Shown here piece after piece: positions 47,074 through 49,647 of a stretch of 49,647 nucleotides of DNA. Position numbers and translations under genes: made by a program. The DNA comes from Nitrospirales bacterium. GTDB taxonomy: Bacteria; Nitrospirota; Nitrospiria; Nitrospirales; UBA8639. The stretch is from assembly GCA_009377845.1 (NCBI GenBank), contig WHTE01000009.1:1-49647 (forward strand), written 5' to 3'. Positions within the stretch are counted from its first letter, which is position 1; each line of letters begins with the position of its first letter. The notes beneath the pieces were generated by a model. It had not been told where the DNA came from, did not search any database, and saw only the letters and a list, made by a program, of their open reading frames with translations.

Positions 47074-47232
47074 ACTGCGTTGCTGGTCGACGCTATTCAA
47101 ATTCGCTATGACTTTTTCGGAGACTTGCGGCGGCTTGGGCTTGAGTATCGGGTTGAGCATGAAAAAGAGGAATTGGCCGAGGCTATTACTGACGCCTGGC
47201 AACGGTTGAGCGCGGTCTCTCTGGATGCCTAG
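47074..47232 (+). pseudogene. Open remnant of an unrecognised gene
   Basis: A frame of about 50 codons ends at TAG 47230 and reads like ordinary protein (DAIQIRYDFFGDLRRLGLEY, then EHEKEELAEAITDAWQRLSA), rich in Glu, Leu and Arg. It has only a TTG as a possible start, no ribosome-binding site, and stops just upstream in the same frame. It may be the 3' end of a lost gene; I cannot name it. Confidence 0.3.
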
Positions 47233-47456
47233 ACCCCGACCCCATCACATCCAACGCCTTGGGCGCTCGATACGTTGGCCCTCCAGAATGAAAGGAACTT
47301 CACCCATGATAGAGACCCCCCCTGTGTGGCCCATCAGTGAGGATTGGCCTTCTCTGTGCTCAATGCGGATACATTGAGCCTTAGTTTTCCGTCCCGGTTC
47401 CCGCTGCATATCTTCATGGTTGAGCTATAATTATACTTCTACCCCTATACTTACAA

Positions 47457-47491
47457 TGTCTAACACATATAATATTATGTAGCACTAGACA
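47457..47491. promoter_or_regulatory. A+T-rich inverted repeat over a TATAAT box
   Basis: TGTCTA at 47457-47462 mirrors TAGACA at 47486-47491, with CATA/TATG inside. A perfect TATAAT lies at 47468-47473. No good -35 box stands 17 bases before it. It could be the operator/promoter of the cassette starting at 47636, about 145 bases downstream. Confidence 0.3.
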
Positions 47492-47635
47492 CATGGTACT
47501 ATGAGTGTTTTTCGCATAGCATTCTGCCGTGGAAGTTTTTTAGAGTTTTCTGCACTCTTCCCTCAAGGATGGTAACGAACGATTTAATCCTTGATGTAAA
47601 TCATGTGAAGTTTTTTCACTCCAGGCAAAAAAATT

Positions 47636-48460
47636 ATGGTTAAGAAGGAAAGAACTCTTCCTCTTTTTGATGAACCTCCTGTTGTCGAAACAGTTCTTGG
47701 GGTCCAGTTTGTTCCTTTAAAAGGATTTTCGTTCCAACATTTCGGTTTATTTTGGTCTCGAATACGCCAAAAATATCCAAAATTTATTCCCAAACCCCCT
47801 CTTGTTCCTGTGGTTGAAGATTTCGAAGGAAAACTTTTTCAAAAGCCAAAATTTTCTATTTCCCTTTCAGAAAATCCAAATGATATCCGAGGATGGTATT
47901 TAAACGCCCCAGAAACCAGACTGATTCAACTACAGAATGACCGCTTTCTCTACAACTGGAAAAAAGTGAAAGGAGATGAACTCTACCCACAATTTGATAC
48001 CATTCAACCCGAATTTAAAGCAGAATGGGAAAATTTTTGTAGGTTTTTAACCGAGGAGAATTTTAACCACCCTGAACTCACCCAGTGCGAAGTTACATAT
48101 GTAAACCACATTGAAATCGAAAAAGGTTGGAAGTCATTTGGTGATTTTGACAAAGTATTTGCGCCATGGTCTGGGCAATTTTCTGGAAGTTTCTTGCCCA
48201 CTCCAGAAAAAATTACATTTAATATTGCCTTTACAATTCCCCAAAAAAAGGGGAGGCTTCATATTTCTGCTCAACCAGCTATTAGAAGGCAGGATGGTAA
48301 AGAGATTGTTAAGGTTGAACTTACTGCACGGGGTCGACCTAGTCATTCCAGCCTTAGTGCGATCCTAGAATGGTTTGATATTGGACACGAATGGATTGTC
48401 CGAGGATTTACCGATTTAACCACTGTTCATATGCACAAAATATGGAGGAGACAAAAATGA
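47636..48460 (+). CDS. TIGR04255-family protein
   Basis: The 274-residue product has the family layout. It starts with EPPVVETVLGVQFVPLKGFS, followed by HFGLFWSRIRQKYPKFIPKPPL. The middle has a strand/loop region with RLIQLQNDRFLYNWKK. The end has the LEWFDIGHEWIVRGFTDLTTVHMHKIW block. The family occurs sporadically, often in variable regions, and has no established function. Base composition is visibly more A+T-rich than in the genes to the left. It is the first gene of a three-gene set; its stop overlaps the next start (ATGA). Confidence 0.85.
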   Translation: MVKKERTLPLFDEPPVVETVLGVQFVPLKGFSFQHFGLFWSRIRQKYPKFIPKPPLVPVVEDFEGKLFQKPKFSISLSENPNDIRGWYLNAPETRLIQLQNDRFLYNWKKVKGDELYPQFDTIQPEFKAEWENFCRFLTEENFNHPELTQCEVTYVNHIEIEKGWKSFGDFDKVFAPWSGQFSGSFLPTPEKITFNIAFTIPQKKGRLHISAQPAIRRQDGKEIVKVELTARGRPSHSSLSAILEWFDIGHEWIVRGFTDLTTVHMHKIWRRQK

Positions 48461-48918
48461 TCGTTGATGCCCCATATCTTCCAGTGGTTCCTACTCTCGA
48501 AGATAGCGAAAATTACCTTCTTTCTACTTCCCGATATACCTGGACTGATGAGGTTAGTACATATGGGTTGTCTTCATGGCAAATTCAAACAATAAACAGA
48601 ATAATACATCTTAGGAACTTACATGAGGATTGGGATTCATATGGAAGCCACGCTCCATCAACGTCAATAATTAACAAGTCTATTGAATTAATCCAGGCCT
48701 TACCTTCCGAAGATTTTCCAGTTCCAGAGGTAATACCGACATCGGGCGAAGGCATTCAGTTTGAATGGAGGGATGAAAATAAAGAACTTGAGATTGAAGT
48801 AAATAAGTATGGTGAGATTGTATACTTGAAATGTGAAAACGAGGAGCCGGTGCAGGAAGGATCGATTGAAGGCTCAGATCAATTGTCTAATCTTGTTTTT
48901 TGGGTTACTTCAGTATGA
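48457..48918 (+). CDS. Hypothetical protein with an EDWDSYG motif (cassette gene 2)
   Basis: 153 residues, acidic, soluble. I start at ATG 48457 because it overlaps the stop of the TIGR04255 gene by four bases (ATGA), the mark of coupled translation; the longer frame from 48391 lies inside that gene. A central LRNLHEDWDSYGSHAPSTSIINKSIELIQAL segment (in part: HEDWDSYGSHAPS) and a following FEWRDENKELEIEVNKYGEIVYL strand pair recur, as I recall, in small uncharacterised proteins of accessory DNA. Low GC like its neighbours. Function unknown. Confidence 0.8.
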   Translation: MIVDAPYLPVVPTLEDSENYLLSTSRYTWTDEVSTYGLSSWQIQTINRIIHLRNLHEDWDSYGSHAPSTSIINKSIELIQALPSEDFPVPEVIPTSGEGIQFEWRDENKELEIEVNKYGEIVYLKCENEEPVQEGSIEGSDQLSNLVFWVTSV

Positions 48919-48939
48919 TCGAAATTTTTCTACCCAGTT

Positions 48940-49329
48940 ATGGACCCATTAATTGATGATCCTGAGATATCTAATGAAGAAATTTTGTATAGGCGGATTT
49001 CTCCACAATGGATGATATATGAAAATAATCAATGGCGTCCGTCATCGGCAGCTTTTAAAACAACTCAAATGTCAGTTCATCTCGCTTCTCTGATTTCTCC
49101 AGAAATGACCTTAGCCTCTTATCCAGAGCACAGCCTAGTCTCTATTACCGCAGGAAAGGTACGTGAATTAGAATGTATCATCGCTAGGGAAAAGAATGAT
49201 CCCGATCCTTCGCATGCACTTGTATGTCCCCAAAAAAATTTTAACGTATCCCTTTCCGGGGGCACCGCCAAAAGATTAGCTAAAAGTGCTATCTGGGTTA
49301 AACTGAATCCCCCAACCACCCCATCCTAA
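48940..49329 (+). CDS. Hypothetical protein with a WRPSSAAF motif (cassette gene 3)
   Basis: 129 residues, starting 21 bases after gene 2. It opens with LYRRISPQWMIYENNQWRPSSAAF, then SVHLASLISPEMTLASYPEHS, SITAGKVRELECII and DPSHALVCPQKN, and ends basic (GGTAKRLAKSAIWVKL). I recall this pattern in small proteins from genomic islands without a known function. There is no membrane segment. No strong ribosome-binding site is seen before the ATG, so it may depend on read-through from gene 2. Confidence 0.75.
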   Translation: MDPLIDDPEISNEEILYRRISPQWMIYENNQWRPSSAAFKTTQMSVHLASLISPEMTLASYPEHSLVSITAGKVRELECIIAREKNDPDPSHALVCPQKNFNVSLSGGTAKRLAKSAIWVKLNPPTTPS

Positions 49330-49560
49330 AAGACCTTCTCACTCCCCCAATCGAAACAATTTCCTTTCAATTTTTTCTCTTCGGCCACTCGCATGAAGCA
49401 TACGAGCTATTTTGAGGTCCCCCTAAAAATTCGACATGATTTCTTTTCAATCAATTTCGGGAAACAGTTATTCACAGATGGAAATTGAATGGTGGGCCAA
49501 TTATCTGTTGGTTTGGATTTGATGATGGTCCTCCTAAGGCACTGTAAATAAATAAAGGTA

Positions 49561-49647
49561 TCAACCTGTCTTTACGTTTGGCTTGATGAGGTAGTTCCAC
49601 TCGCCATGAAACTTGTGGGGTTCCAGGTTCACGCGCTGCATCTCTTC
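49561..49647 (-). mobile_element. C-terminal end of an IS transposase (ISAzo13-like), cut by the window edge
   Basis: Minus-strand frame of 28 codons running to a TGA at 49561: it contains VNLEPHKFHGEWNYLIKP, like the HGxWNYxIxP ending of ISAzo13-type transposases. The rest lies beyond the right edge. The insertion-sequence end probably lies near 49535-49560 (AAGGCACTGTAAATAAATAA), but its inverted repeat cannot be confirmed. Confidence 0.65.

Larger units (their letters stand above)
46648..47635. other. Intergenic region, about 1 kb, with gene debris
   Basis: No intact gene. It holds a G+C-rich hairpin without T-tract (GCCCCCCATGGGGC, 46813-46826), the open remnant at 47074-47232, an A+T-rich inverted repeat at 47457-47491, and then the leader of the TIGR04255 cassette. 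Confidence 0.4.

Overview
This window looks like chromosomal DNA of a Gram-negative bacterium with moderate GC. My best guess is a Nitrospira-type organism (Nitrospirota). That is inferred from gene content, from large palindromic intergenic repeats that resemble ones I remember from Nitrospira genomes, and from a c-di-GMP-controlled set of secreted FN3/VCBS/PKD proteins; it has not been tested. Housekeeping genes dominate, with islands of decayed or mobile DNA at both ends and scattered between.

Left part (1-10.4 kb): the start of a secreted protein leaving the left edge, two small orphan genes, a decayed IS256-type transposase, a tldD-tldE pair, a small HTH/zinc-ribbon protein, and a minus-strand block of secreted-protein genes. 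That block holds a signal-peptide/STN-like protein, an FN3 + six-VCBS-repeat protein, and a second FN3 + PKD gene now broken by frameshifts. Both FN3 genes start behind a copy of the same c-di-GMP-I (GEMM) riboswitch, inside a 440-bp nearly identical direct repeat.

Centre (10.6-36 kb): CPA2 cation/proton antiporter, leuD and leuC, the cell-shape cluster mreB-mreC-mreD-mrdA-rodA, RNase G/E, dprA, topA, the tig-clpP-clpX operon with tRNA-Leu(UAG) in front, tRNA-Ser(GGA), the SRP RNA gene ffs, dnaX-ybaB-recR, and a lysine-rich protein with a TerB-like tail. Three copies of a degenerate repeat and several large inverted repeats sit in the gaps.

Right part (36-49.6 kb): a truncated TPR gene, a class II aldolase, a TraB/GumN protein with an internal stop, a nitroreductase, an orphan protein, a response regulator, a hybrid histidine kinase followed by the wreck of another one, pyrF, a MITE-like element, a REC-PAS protein, and a visibly A+T-rich three-gene cassette led by a TIGR04255-family gene. 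An IS transposase end lies at the right edge. The A+T-rich cassette and the duplicated riboswitch locus are the two most interesting parts.
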